From contig JBDLHX010000029.1 of assembly GCA_039715165.1 (NCBI GenBank), positions 1 to 25,209 on the forward strand: DNA of 25,209 bases. Reading direction: 5' to 3'. Each line of letters begins with the position of its first letter. Positions within the stretch are counted from its first letter, which is position 1. Shown piece after piece: positions 15,077 to 22,174 of this stretch. This DNA comes from JAHEEL01 sp039715165. GTDB lineage: Bacteria; Actinomycetota; Acidimicrobiia; Spongiisociales; UBA5794. The position numbers and the translations under genes are program-made. The notes below the pieces were generated by a model, which saw only the letters and a program-made list of their open reading frames with translations, ran no database searches and was not told where the DNA came from.

Positions 15077-15839
15077 GCGGGCGACGCTCCGACACGAGCA
15101 GCCGCAACGCATCCGCGACCCCTTCGGGATCGTCAACCCTGAACTGTGCAAGCGACGGCTCGGAGCCGACTTTGACGCCGATGTCGACCGGGCCAAGGAC
15201 GGCAAACACGTCTTCGTCGGTGACGTCGTCTCCGAAGAAAACCACGCGATCCGCTTCGACCACGTGGCGGTGGTGGTCGACCGCGGTGCCCTTGTCGCCT
15301 TCGCCGACGACGAACTCGACGACCTTCTTGCCCTCGATGACGCGAGCATCGCTGCGTGCGGCGATGCCTTCGACGGCCGAGAGCACAGCCGTCGGGTCGG
15401 CACTGTGCCGGTAGTGCAGGGCGGCTCCCGACGGTTTCGACTCGAGCACGGCACCTTCGTGGGAGCGCGCGACGCGTTCGAGGGCGTCGTTGAGGTCGGC
15501 GATTGTCCGTTCCTGCTCCGGACCAGCCGGTGAAGAGCCCGACGCCTGTGCGCCGTGGGATCCGATGAGGGTGATCGATTGCGGCGCACCGGTCAGTTGG
15601 GCGAGCACGTCGAGCGACCGGCCTGAGATGATCATGCCGTGGACGTCGGGAAGGTCGCAGACCTCGATCAGGGCGGTGAGGGCTGGTTCGTGCGGCACCG
15701 CGGCGGCCGGGTCGCCGACGATCGGGGAGAGTGTGCCGTCGTAGTCCGATGCGACGAGGAGCACCGGCGCTGCTGCTGCAGCGCGCAGCGCCTCGCGGAG
15801 GGCAGGATCGATCAACGGTTCTCCAGCGGGGCGAGGCAT
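15066..15839 (-). CDS. otsB: Trehalose-6-phosphate phosphatase
   Basis: HAD-superfamily enzyme that removes phosphate from trehalose 6-phosphate, the second step of the OtsAB route. The 257-aa product has motif I SDYDGTLSP (D32 nucleophile, D34), motif II IISGRS, the HYRHSADP substrate block, a Lys in the IEGKKVVEF segment, and motif IV FFGDDVTDEDVF. The length is normal. The start overlaps the end of otsA by 28 nt on the same strand, indicating one transcription unit. A later start near codon 9 is possible but unneeded. Confidence 0.93.
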   Translation of the reverse strand: MPRPAGEPLIDPALREALRAAAAAPVLLVASDYDGTLSPIVGDPAAAVPHEPALTALIEVCDLPDVHGMIISGRSLDVLAQLTGAPQSITLIGSHGAQASGSSPAGPEQERTIADLNDALERVARSHEGAVLESKPSGAALHYRHSADPTAVLSAVEGIAARSDARVIEGKKVVEFVVGEGDKGTAVDHHRHVVEADRVVFFGDDVTDEDVFAVLGPVDIGVKVGSEPSLAQFRVDDPEGVADALRLLVSERRPLSR

Positions 15840-17212
15840 TGCTGGGCCCAGTCGAATACGTCGGATTTGCGGACGGCGCTCTTCAGCTTGCGCATTCGCG
15901 AGCGCTGCTCACTTTCGGGCATCGTGGTCGCGGCCGCGATTGTGCTGGCGACGGCGTCGATGTCGTACGGGTTCACGATCGACGCAGCCTTGAGTTGCTC
16001 GGCGGCTCCCGCGAACTCGCTGAGGATGAGCACGCCGTCCCCTTCGACCCGGCTGGCGACATACTCCTTTGCGACGAGATTCATTCCATCGCGCAAAGGC
16101 GTGACCAACATGATGTCGGCGGCCACGTAATAGGCGATCACTTCCTCGAACGGGAGGGTCCGATAGAGGTAGGAGATGGGGGACCAGCCGGGCTCGCCGT
16201 ACTCGCCGTTGATGCGGCCGACGAGCTGCTCGATATCGGTACGGAGGTCCTGGTAGGCGGGCACCTGTTCGCGGCTCGGCACGGCGACCTGTACGAACGA
16301 GTATGCGCGATGCCCACGGTCGATGCCGTCGAGGAGGCCGGAGAACGCCTTCAACCGGAGATCGATGCCCTTCGTGTAGTCGAGGCGATCCATGCCCAGG
16401 ATTACGTGATCGGGATCGCCGAGCTCGGAGCGCAGCTCAGCCGCTCGCTGTCGGACGGACGGCGATTGGGCCATCCGCTCGAACTCGCCCGTATCGATCG
16501 CAATGGGCGCCGGTTGCAGGTGTATCGCCCGTCCGTTCCACCGAAGGTCCCTCCGCCCGATCGACTCGGCACCCGCGAATCGGCGTGCAGCCCTCGCGAA
16601 ATTGGAGGCGCTCTGCCGTGTCTGGAAAGCGATCACGTCTGAGCCGAGGAGGCCTTCGATGATCTGGCGACGCCACGGCAGTCGCGCGAAGATCTCGATC
16701 GGCGGGAACGGGATGTGGAGGTAGAACCCGATCGTGACGCCGGGGCGCATCTCGCGGATCATCGACGGGACGAGTTGGAGTTGATAGTCCTGGACCCAGG
16801 CGATGTCGCCGGGACTGAGCACTGCCGCGGTCTCTTCGGCGTAGCGCCGGTTCACGGCGACGTACGGCCGCCACGTGTGTCGATGGTATTCCGGTGGAAC
16901 GATGGCATCGTGGTAGAGCGGCCACAGCGTCCCGTTGCAGAACCCGTAGTAGAAGCTGTCTACCTCTTCCTCGCTAAGCGGCACCGGCCTCTGGTCGATG
17001 CCGGAATGGGAGAACGACTCGGGTGCGAAGTCGGGGATTCCGGGCCACCCAACCCATGCTCCATCGGCTTCCTGGAGGACGGGACGCAGGGCGCGGACGA
17101 GGCCGCCGGGGCTGATGATCCACTGCTCACCGTCCCATGAGACAGGGAGGCGGTTGGCTACGACGATGATGCGTTGGATGCTGAACTCCTCTGCACGCTT
17201 TGGCCCGAGCAT
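15812..17212 (-). CDS. otsA: Trehalose-6-phosphate synthase (GT20)
   Basis: Makes trehalose 6-phosphate from a nucleotide-glucose and glucose 6-phosphate. The 466-aa product has VVANRLPVSW, the SPGGLV glycine loop, WVQDYQLQLVP (the actinobacterial form of the E. coli HDYHL block), GFYLHIPFPP, GMDRLDYTKGI with the donor-binding Arg and Lys, and VTPLRDGMNLVAKEYVA with the acidic Asp and Glu. The length matches the family. Trehalose is a stress protectant, and in actinobacteria it also supplies mycolate or glucan pathways. Together with treS this gives two routes to trehalose side by side. Confidence 0.95.
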   Translation of the reverse strand: MLGPKRAEEFSIQRIIVVANRLPVSWDGEQWIISPGGLVRALRPVLQEADGAWVGWPGIPDFAPESFSHSGIDQRPVPLSEEEVDSFYYGFCNGTLWPLYHDAIVPPEYHRHTWRPYVAVNRRYAEETAAVLSPGDIAWVQDYQLQLVPSMIREMRPGVTIGFYLHIPFPPIEIFARLPWRRQIIEGLLGSDVIAFQTRQSASNFARAARRFAGAESIGRRDLRWNGRAIHLQPAPIAIDTGEFERMAQSPSVRQRAAELRSELGDPDHVILGMDRLDYTKGIDLRLKAFSGLLDGIDRGHRAYSFVQVAVPSREQVPAYQDLRTDIEQLVGRINGEYGEPGWSPISYLYRTLPFEEVIAYYVAADIMLVTPLRDGMNLVAKEYVASRVEGDGVLILSEFAGAAEQLKAASIVNPYDIDAVASTIAAATTMPESEQRSRMRKLKSAVRKSDVFDWAQQCLAPLENR

Positions 17213-17282
17213 ACCGGGAGGTCGTAGCTCGCTCTGAAGCTCAACCCGACACGGCCGACGAGGGCAGCTCCTTCGGGGATTT

Positions 17283-17714
17283 CTAGGATTTGAAGAGCCT
17301 GCGGAGGATGTAGAGAGTCACGACTGCAGATGCGCCGATGATGGCCGCGACTCGGGCGTCGACGGCGATGTCGGGCCGCCCTTCGACGGTGCCGCCGAGC
17401 AGCAGTCCGATCTTCGAGTCCTTGGCGTCGACCTTGGTTGCCATCACGAGACCGACCGCTGAGCGATCGACTTCCACTTCTTCGCCGACAACGACGCCGA
17501 CGGTCGACTGGTTCACCGTCGCGGTTTCTGCGTCGACGAAGAAGGCTCCGCCCTGGGTGATATCGGTCGACCGTGCGACGACGGTCTGCGCTCCTCCGCG
17601 CTCGATCGAAACGGAGTCGGCGTCGATGTGCCCTGCGCCGCCCTGGTTGATGTGGACTACTTCGGCGTGGACCTCTTCCTCGAACTGGTCTGCGAAGGTG
17701 TGGTCATCGCTCAT
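17283..17714 (-). CDS. Repeat protein predicted to form a small beta-solenoid, C-terminal membrane anchor
   Basis: I cannot assign a named family. The 143-aa product (ATG 17714, AGAGGA 6 nt upstream; a GTG 30 bp earlier is less likely) consists of about six degenerate ~15-residue repeats: VVHINQGGAGHIDADS, VSIERGGAQTVVARS, TDITQGGAFFVDAET, ATVNQSTVGVVVGEE, VEVDRSAVGLVMATK, VDAKDSKIGLLLGG. Alternating hydrophobic residues with turn Gly and Asp suggest a right-handed beta-helix. The last ~20 residues (AAIIGASAVVTLYILRRLFKS) are a single membrane helix ending in basic residues, so it is probably tail-anchored with the solenoid in the cytoplasm. Bactofilin-like scaffolding is one idea; no function is known. 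It is 69 bp downstream of tRNA-Arg on the same strand. Confidence 0.65.
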   Translation of the reverse strand: MSDDHTFADQFEEEVHAEVVHINQGGAGHIDADSVSIERGGAQTVVARSTDITQGGAFFVDAETATVNQSTVGVVVGEEVEVDRSAVGLVMATKVDAKDSKIGLLLGGTVEGRPDIAVDARVAAIIGASAVVTLYILRRLFKS

Positions 17715-17783
17715 GGAGATCCTCTCGTCATTCTCTGGGCTCACAGCGCCTTATGCGGGGACTGCAACCCTGGGTACGCGATC

Positions 17784-17859
17784 TGGCGCCCTCGGGAGGA
17801 TTCGAACCTCCGACACCCGGTTTAGGAAACCGGTGCTCTATCCCCTGAGCTACGAGGGC
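17784..17859 (-). tRNA. tRNA-Arg(CCT)
   Basis: On the minus strand the acceptor stem GCCCTCG pairs fully with CGAGGGC. The D arm starts GCTCAG, the anticodon stem CCGGT/ACCGG encloses TTCCTAA with anticodon CCT, and the T stem-loop GGAGG-TTCGAAT-CCTCC is perfect. The discriminator is G and CCA is encoded (17786-17784). Confidence 0.97.
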
Positions 17860-17938
17860 AGGGGTTCGCAGGTTACCGGTCCGGGTCTGCGACCGTCTTG
17901 GTCCCGGGTTCGTCGAATGCGGGCTGGTGGCACGGCGA

Positions 17939-17967
17939 TTGACCATGTCCGGAGCATCGCCGATACT
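17939..17967 (+). promoter_or_regulatory. Strong predicted promoter of the methyltransferase gene
   Basis: TTGACC (17939-17944) and GATACT (17962-17967) are separated by exactly 17 bp, close to sigma-A/sigma-70 consensus. The GTG start at 17974 follows the -10 box by 6 nt, so the transcript is expected to be leaderless. It is one of the two best -35/-10 pairs in the window and suggests the gene is expressed. Confidence 0.65.
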
Positions 17968-17973
17968 GAGCCA

Positions 17974-18777
17974 GTGCCTTGCGAATCCAGCGAGCTGTTC
18001 GGTGACTTCGACGCCTACTACCGGATAACTGAAGATCCTGTGATGCGGCGCATCGAATGTGCTGTGACAGGATCCGACTACGGGGCGAGTAGCAATACGA
18101 CTCGGGATGAGGCGGATCGACTGGCCAGTCTTCTCGGTCTGGCTCCGGGGAAGCTCCTCCTCGACTTCGGGAGCGGAGCCGGATGGCCCGGCATTCACCT
18201 CGCCCGAACGACCGGCTGCGCTCTCGTGCTCACCGACGTGCCGCTGGAGGGTCTGCGGCGGGCGCGCCGACGGATGTGGGAAGAAGACGTGAGCGGTGCG
18301 GCGATCGCTGCTTCCGCCGCGCTGCTACCGCTGCGGGACGCCGTGTTTGACGCGGTGACAAGCTCAGACGTCTTCTGTTGACTGCCCGACAAGCTCTCCG
18401 TGCTGAGAGCCTGCAACCGAGTCCTCAAGCCGGGTGCCCCGCTCGCGTTCTACGTCGTTGCCGTGTCCGATGGGCTCTCTTCAGGCGACACTGCGCGGGC
18501 CATCGAGGCCGGACCGCCGCACGTCGATGCGAGGGCAAGCTACCGGGAGCTCGTTGAAGCGGCCGGGTTCGTCGACGTGGAGGTTGTCGACGTCACCGAC
18601 GACTACGCGGCGACGATGTCGAAGGCGATCCGTATGCGAGGGGAAGCCTCCGTCGAACTCGGGGAGCTCATCGGTAGTGATAGATACGTCGAAGGGCAGG
18701 CGAGCCGTCGTCGGGAACTCGACGCCATTCGTGGCGGCCTCCTGCGGCGCTTCCTGATTTCGACAGCGCGTCCGTAG
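17974..18777 (+). CDS. Class I SAM-dependent methyltransferase with an in-frame TGA (possible selenoprotein)
   Basis: The frame runs from GTG 17974 through one TGA (18379-18381) to the TAG at 18775-18777 without another stop or a shift. It gives 267 residues if the TGA is read through. The N-terminal part has FGDFDAYYRITEDPVMRRIE, SAM motif I LLLDFGSGAGWPG (D64, G66, G68, G70), LTDVPLEGLRRA (motif II) and DAVTSSDVFC just before the TGA. After it come LPDKLSVLRACNRVLKPGA (motif III region), AFYVVAVS, and a C-terminal YRELVEAAGF helix. Residue 136 is the TGA; in relatives I remember, this block reads DVLCCL, with Cys at that place. A SECIS-like hairpin lies 11 nt downstream. The substrate is unknown. 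Alternatives are a pseudogene by point mutation, or a sequencing error. ATG 17917 is an alternative start with no promoter or SD. Confidence 0.7.
18393..18410 (+). promoter_or_regulatory. SECIS-like hairpin after the in-frame TGA
   Basis: GCTCTC (18393-18398) pairs perfectly with GAGAGC (18405-18410) around the loop CGTGCT. Exactly 11 nt separate the TGA from the stem, and 17 nt separate it from the loop. A GU pair of letters sits at loop positions 2-3. GTTG (18377-18380) can pair with CAAC (18414-18417) to make a lower stem. This resembles the geometry of the E. coli fdhF element as I recall it. A 6-bp hairpin can arise by chance in GC-rich coding DNA. Confidence 0.45.
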
Positions 18778-18837
18778 CCGGGATGCCTCTCGCCGCTCGA
18801 TCTCGAAGGAGGCGTCAGGGGTGCGGCGAATGGGTGT

Positions 18838-19470
18838 CTACTGGCTCGTCGGCGCCGGCGTCTCTGCCCCGAGGAGTGTCAGCAACTCCTGGGAAGTGAC
18901 GGAGCGCGTGCCGCCGTCCCTGTTCTCGGCCCGCCTCTGGAGGAGCCGTGTGAACGTGGCTGTGCAGTCGGAGACGAGGAATGCGTCGAATCCCCTGCGG
19001 TTGGCGGTCCGCATCGTTCGAGACGGGCATTGGTCGGTCGCGAACCCGCAGACGAACACGTTGTGGATGCCGCGGCGGCGCAGGATGTCGTCGAGCTCGC
19101 TGTTGTGGAAGGCATCGAATGCCTGCAGGTTGTAGTGACCTCGCTCGGCGATCGGATCTCCCTTGCCATAGACGCCGGGTACCAGTTCGGACCTCCACGT
19201 GCCCTTCGTGAACAGGCGACCAAAGGTGGGATAAGTCATCCAGCCCTTCTTGCTCTGCGGGTCAATGACGAGCGGTGCGTGGATGACGGTCACGCCGAGC
19301 GTTCTCGCAGCGGCCACCAGCCGGCGGGTGTTCTCGATCACGCTGCGGGGCTCCAGCTGTGTCCTGATGAGACGGTTGAACAACCCCCGGTCCGTCCACT
19401 GCCGCTGGAACTCGACCAGCACAACCGCGGTGTCCTTCGCCTCGATCCGCCTCGGTGTGGCGTCCCTCAC
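18838..19470 (-). CDS. Isochorismatase-family cysteine hydrolase
   Basis: A 210-aa alpha/beta hydrolase of the isochorismatase-like family, which includes nicotinamidases, N-carbamoylsarcosine amidases and other C-N hydrolases. The nucleophilic Cys is in FATDQCPSRTMRTANRRGF. The usual catalytic Asp of the first strand is replaced by Glu (VVLVEFQRQW), as in an EFQ subgroup I recall. The expected Lys before the F-x-x-S/T-x-L block is not obvious. The cis-peptide region precedes the Cys. The start is GTG 19470, overlapping the tetR stop as GTGA, so it is the third gene of the SDR-tetR operon. Substrate unknown. Confidence 0.8.
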   Translation of the reverse strand: MRDATPRRIEAKDTAVVLVEFQRQWTDRGLFNRLIRTQLEPRSVIENTRRLVAAARTLGVTVIHAPLVIDPQSKKGWMTYPTFGRLFTKGTWRSELVPGVYGKGDPIAERGHYNLQAFDAFHNSELDDILRRRGIHNVFVCGFATDQCPSRTMRTANRRGFDAFLVSDCTATFTRLLQRRAENRDGGTRSVTSQELLTLLGAETPAPTSQ

Positions 19471-20041
19471 TCAGCGTCCCCGACCGTGATCGCTCGCCAG
19501 CTCGAGGCCACGAGCATCTCGAGTTCCTGCTCGCTGAGGTCTGTGCCGGACGCGGCAAGCCTTGCCGCAAGGCCGATCGAGAGGGCGTAGAGAAGCTCCG
19601 GAGGGAGGGGGACAAGCAATCCAATCACGTCGGGACTGGCTGTTTGGTCGAGGAGCGGGTCGCCTTGCTCCATGAGGAGTTCGTTCGCCCTCGTGCGATA
19701 CGGGGACTCCTCGAGCTGGTTCAGGAATCTTGCCGCTTCGGCTGCTCGGAGAGGTGGTCGTAGGCGGCCATCCAGATCTGGCGGTACCGATCCCGGGGGT
19801 CCGCTTCGACGTTGACCTTGCCCATGACGGCATCGCTCAGCTCCCGCTTCACCTCGAGATAGGTGGCGTAGACGAGCTCCTCCTTCGACGCGTAGTGGAC
19901 GTACGCGGTACCGGTGGCGACCCCGGCGGTCTCCGCCACAGCGCTCATCGACGCGCCGTGGAAGCCGTGCTCGGCCACCAGGTCGCGCAGCGCTCTTCTG
20001 ATGGCGGCCGGCCGATCCATGGGGGGCTTGGTCGCGTTCAT
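19467..20041 (-). pseudogene. TetR family regulator, frameshifted
   Basis: The N-terminal part (MNATKPPMDRPAAIRRALRD, then HGFHGASMSAVAETAGVATGTAYVHYASKEELV) is a clear TetR helix-turn-helix. That frame ends at a TGA (19723-19721) after SEQPKRQDS. The C-terminal ligand-domain sequence (EAARFLNQLEESPYRTRANE ... LEMLVASSWRAITVGDAE) continues in the neighbouring frame to 19467. The two join smoothly if one base is restored near 19740-19746, giving about 191 aa, a normal TetR length. It is a single 1-base deletion, a sequencing error, or less likely a programmed shift. The ATG overlaps the SDR stop (ATGA), and the likely operator lies before the SDR gene, so it should repress its own operon. Confidence 0.8.
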
Positions 20042-20979
20042 GATTCGTTGAGCGCTGCTCCGACGTCGAGGCTGACGCCCGTTTCTCGCTCCGACACGGC
20101 CCACAGTTCATCGATCGCACGGCCGAGGCCGACGCGACGCAAGACCGGGCGCCGCACGGGGACGCCCGTGCCGACGAACCGCGGCGCGTACAACTCGCCA
20201 CCCTTCGCGGTTGGGTCGGTGGCAGCCCGCAGCTGGGGGAGGGCGCCTTCGCTTGCAGACATCCCTGATCTGGCAACGTGGCGGGCAGAGAGTTCTCCAA
20301 ATACTCCGCCGCCTCCCTGCTCCACGGTGTGGACCTGCAGGTTCGTGTTCGAGAACCCCGGATGGGCTGAGAAGCTCTCGGTCCTCGCTCCGTGCTCGGC
20401 GAACTCGCGCTGCAGGCCGATCGCGAAGTGGTAGTTGGCGAGCTTGGACTGGCCGTAGCTCAGCCACGGCTTGTACCGACCCTCGAGTTTGGGATTGTCG
20501 GGGTCGACCGGCCGACCCATGTGGCGGGCGGTGCTCGTGACGGTGACCACCCGCGCGGCTTCTGAATGCAGGAGGGCGGGGAGAAGCTGAGCCGTGAGTG
20601 CCCAGTGGCCGAGATGGTTGACGCCGAACTGCATCTCGAACCCGTTCCCCGTGCGTCGCTCCGGCAGTGCCATGAGTCCGGCATTGTTGATCAGGATGTC
20701 GATCGTCGAGTGGGAATCGCGAATCGTCGCGGCCGCCGCCCGCACGGAGTCAAGCGAGCCGAGGTCGAGCTCGACGATCTCGAGGGCAGCCTCAGGGTGC
20801 TGCTCCGTGATCTCAGCGAGCGCGGCCTGGGCCTTTTCCTGGTCTCTGGCTCCCATGACTACATGGGCGCCTGTGCCGGCGAGGGCCTTCGCCGACTCCA
20901 GGCCGGGCCCTCCGTTCGCGCCGGTGACGACGGCGGTCTTCCCGGTGAGATCCGGAATGTCCTCGATGGTCCATCGCAC
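20038..20979 (-). CDS. Short-chain dehydrogenase/reductase (retinol dehydrogenase/WWOX-like)
   Basis: A 313-aa Rossmann-fold NAD(P)-dependent oxidoreductase. The nucleotide motif is TGANGGPGLE (usually TGAN-S/G-GIG), with ARDQEKA after strand 2, the DLGSLDSV block, NNAG, and the catalytic Ser (VTVTSTARH) and YGQSK. The sequence resembles the protochlorophyllide/retinol dehydrogenase-like SDRs that often carry long C-terminal extensions; the substrate is not predictable. GTG 20979 is chosen because GGAGG lies 6-7 nt before it; the ATG 36 bp upstream lies inside the operator. It is the first gene of an SDR-tetR-hydrolase operon linked by 4-nt overlaps. Confidence 0.88.
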   Translation of the reverse strand: MRWTIEDIPDLTGKTAVVTGANGGPGLESAKALAGTGAHVVMGARDQEKAQAALAEITEQHPEAALEIVELDLGSLDSVRAAAATIRDSHSTIDILINNAGLMALPERRTGNGFEMQFGVNHLGHWALTAQLLPALLHSEAARVVTVTSTARHMGRPVDPDNPKLEGRYKPWLSYGQSKLANYHFAIGLQREFAEHGARTESFSAHPGFSNTNLQVHTVEQGGGGVFGELSARHVARSGMSASEGALPQLRAATDPTAKGGELYAPRFVGTGVPVRRPVLRRVGLGRAIDELWAVSERETGVSLDVGAALNES

Positions 20980-20993
20980 GTCGAGCCTCCACA

Positions 20994-21017
20994 GAATGAG
21001 TGAATGTTCGTTCATTC
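20994..21017 (-). promoter_or_regulatory. Palindromic operator of the SDR-tetR operon
   Basis: A 24-bp dyad in which 9 of 12 pairs match, with outer arms GAATGA and TCATTC. It lies between the predicted -10 and the Shine-Dalgarno and overlaps the -10 by 3 bp, where a TetR repressor would block initiation. Such ATTC/GAAT dyads are typical of TetR operators. Confidence 0.6.
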
Positions 21018-21042
21018 CTACTCAACGCGGACTAAGTGTCAA
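21015..21042 (-). promoter_or_regulatory. Promoter of the SDR-tetR-hydrolase operon
   Basis: On the minus strand TTGACA (21042-21037) and TAGGAA (21020-21015) are 16 bp apart. The -35 is a perfect consensus; the -10 lacks the final T. The start codon is 35 nt further on. Confidence 0.6.
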
Positions 21043-21111
21043 AGCGAGTCTGCGAATGCGACATCTGGAAGCGGGGTTTCCGACTCTGGTCCGTGGTCAC
21101 GTGTTGCGGAA

Positions 21112-21131
21112 GATGGGGGTGAGCCCCCATC
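21112..21131 (-). terminator. Hairpin terminator after the small lipoprotein gene
   Basis: GATGGGGG pairs perfectly with CCCCCATC around a 4-nt loop, 6 bp past the TAG at 21138-21140. The T tract is weak (TCTTCC), so the mode may be intrinsic without a U run. It also separates this gene from the SDR promoter. Confidence 0.6.
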
Positions 21132-21137
21132 CAACGA

Positions 21138-21707
21138 CTACTCGTCGAGTCCGAGGAGGCCAAGGTGCTTGCGGCACTCGGCGTCGGCGGCCTCGAACTC
21201 CTCGTCGTCTGGGGAGCCGAGTTCGATGGCGCCGGCTCCACCGGAGAAGTCGGGGTCCGGCATGTCGACACCGTTGTCCCGCATGCACTGCGCGTATTCG
21301 AGGAGGTTGTCCTCGAACTCGGTGGCGTCGTGGTCGCTGGAGGTTGTGGCGATGCCTTCGAGGTGCTCCTCGCAGGACCCAATCATCTCGTTGAACGCAG
21401 CGAAGTGCGCTTCGGGATCCGCGTTCTCCGATTCGAACGTGAAGTCGATCGGTGCGAGATGGACGTTGCCGTCGGCGTCCATCGTCGGATCGTCGATGTC
21501 AATGCCCTGGTCCCGGAGGCATTGTGTGAAGGCGAGCATTGCTGCTTCTGTCTCGGCGATCGGATCCGCGGATTCACCGACCTCCACGGCCGAGACCGCA
21601 TCATCGGATTCGAGCGTCGCGATCTGTGCCGAGCCGTCGTCGCCGGAACACGACCCCGCGAGTAGGGCGAGAATGACGATGAGAGTGAGAAGGTAAGTGT
21701 TGCGCAT
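21138..21707 (-). CDS. Secreted lipoprotein with paired C-x-RD-x-G-x-D-x-x-DP repeats
   Basis: A 189-aa envelope protein of unknown function. Residues 1-20 are a lipoprotein signal ending in LLAGSC. The mature part is strongly acidic and contains two copies of one motif: FTQCLRDQGIDIDDP and YAQCMRDNGVDMPDP. Two more Cys (GSCEEHL and DAECRKHL) follow the copies, so each repeat probably forms one disulfide-bonded helical hairpin. Lipoproteins with single Y-x-x-CMR-x-HGV-x-x-PDP repeats are common in actinobacteria, often beside efflux or ABC genes. The NifX-like gene lies upstream, 91 bp away, same strand. Confidence 0.7.
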   Translation of the reverse strand: MRNTYLLTLIVILALLAGSCSGDDGSAQIATLESDDAVSAVEVGESADPIAETEAAMLAFTQCLRDQGIDIDDPTMDADGNVHLAPIDFTFESENADPEAHFAAFNEMIGSCEEHLEGIATTSSDHDATEFEDNLLEYAQCMRDNGVDMPDPDFSGGAGAIELGSPDDEEFEAADAECRKHLGLLGLDE

Positions 21708-21798
21708 CGGCAGACATCGTGTCGACAGCCGGCAGGAGCCGGGCGAGATCCGGGTGAGAAACAGTTGAGAATCCCGGTCGCCCCGACAGGGGTAGCGA

Positions 21799-22167
21799 CT
21801 AGTGGCGGTGGTCGTGCGCCCGGTCGGCCTCGTGTAGCAGTGTTCCGGCGCAGTACTGCGCGACTACATCGTCCACGGGACGGACGCTGGTCAAGATGAC
21901 ATCCATGCCGGCGTCGGCTGCGTGCTCTTGGATTGGGAAGCCCATCCCGCCGGCGATCACGACGTCGCAGTCTTGGACGGCGTCGAGGATGTGAGCGTGA
22001 CGGCGGTGGTGGCCGTTGTCGTGTCCGTGGCCCGGAACGCCTCCAACATCGCGAAGCTCGCGAGCGGTCTCTGCGCCGTCCTCGATGTCGACGACCACGT
22101 ACGTCTTCATGCGGCCGAAGTGCTGGGTGACGTTCTTCCCGTCTCGGGTGGCGAGTGCAAGTCTCAT
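21799..22167 (-). CDS. NifX/NifB-type FeMo-cofactor domain protein, His-rich
   Basis: A 122-aa protein of the dinitrogenase iron-molybdenum cofactor biosynthesis fold. MRLALATRDGKNVTQHFGRM is the opening strand-loop with the conserved HFG. AGGMGFPIQEHAADAGMDVI is the Gly-rich loop and helix. Stand-alone members occur in many non-diazotrophs, with unclear function. A loop in the middle is His-rich (GHGHDNGHHRRHAHI) and the C-terminus reads HEADRAHDHRH, suggesting metal binding. No nif genes are nearby. A TAAGAT box (22180-22175) ends 7 nt before the ATG, so it is probably leaderless. Divergent from the acyl-CoA synthetase. Confidence 0.8.
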   Translation of the reverse strand: MRLALATRDGKNVTQHFGRMKTYVVVDIEDGAETARELRDVGGVPGHGHDNGHHRRHAHILDAVQDCDVVIAGGMGFPIQEHAADAGMDVILTSVRPVDDVVAQYCAGTLLHEADRAHDHRH

Positions 22168-22174
22168 GACGCAG

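Noticed and set aside
17338..17973. Upstream extension of the methyltransferase frame
   Set aside because: It runs antisense through the solenoid gene and tRNA-Arg; the promoter and family N-terminus place the start at 17974.
19721..19760. Programmed ribosomal frameshift in tetR
   Set aside because: No slippery heptamer or downstream structure is evident at the join; a 1-base deletion or read error is simpler.
21775..21800. Terminator after the NifX-like gene
   Set aside because: Only a 4-bp CCCC/GGGG stem is convincing, with no T tract.
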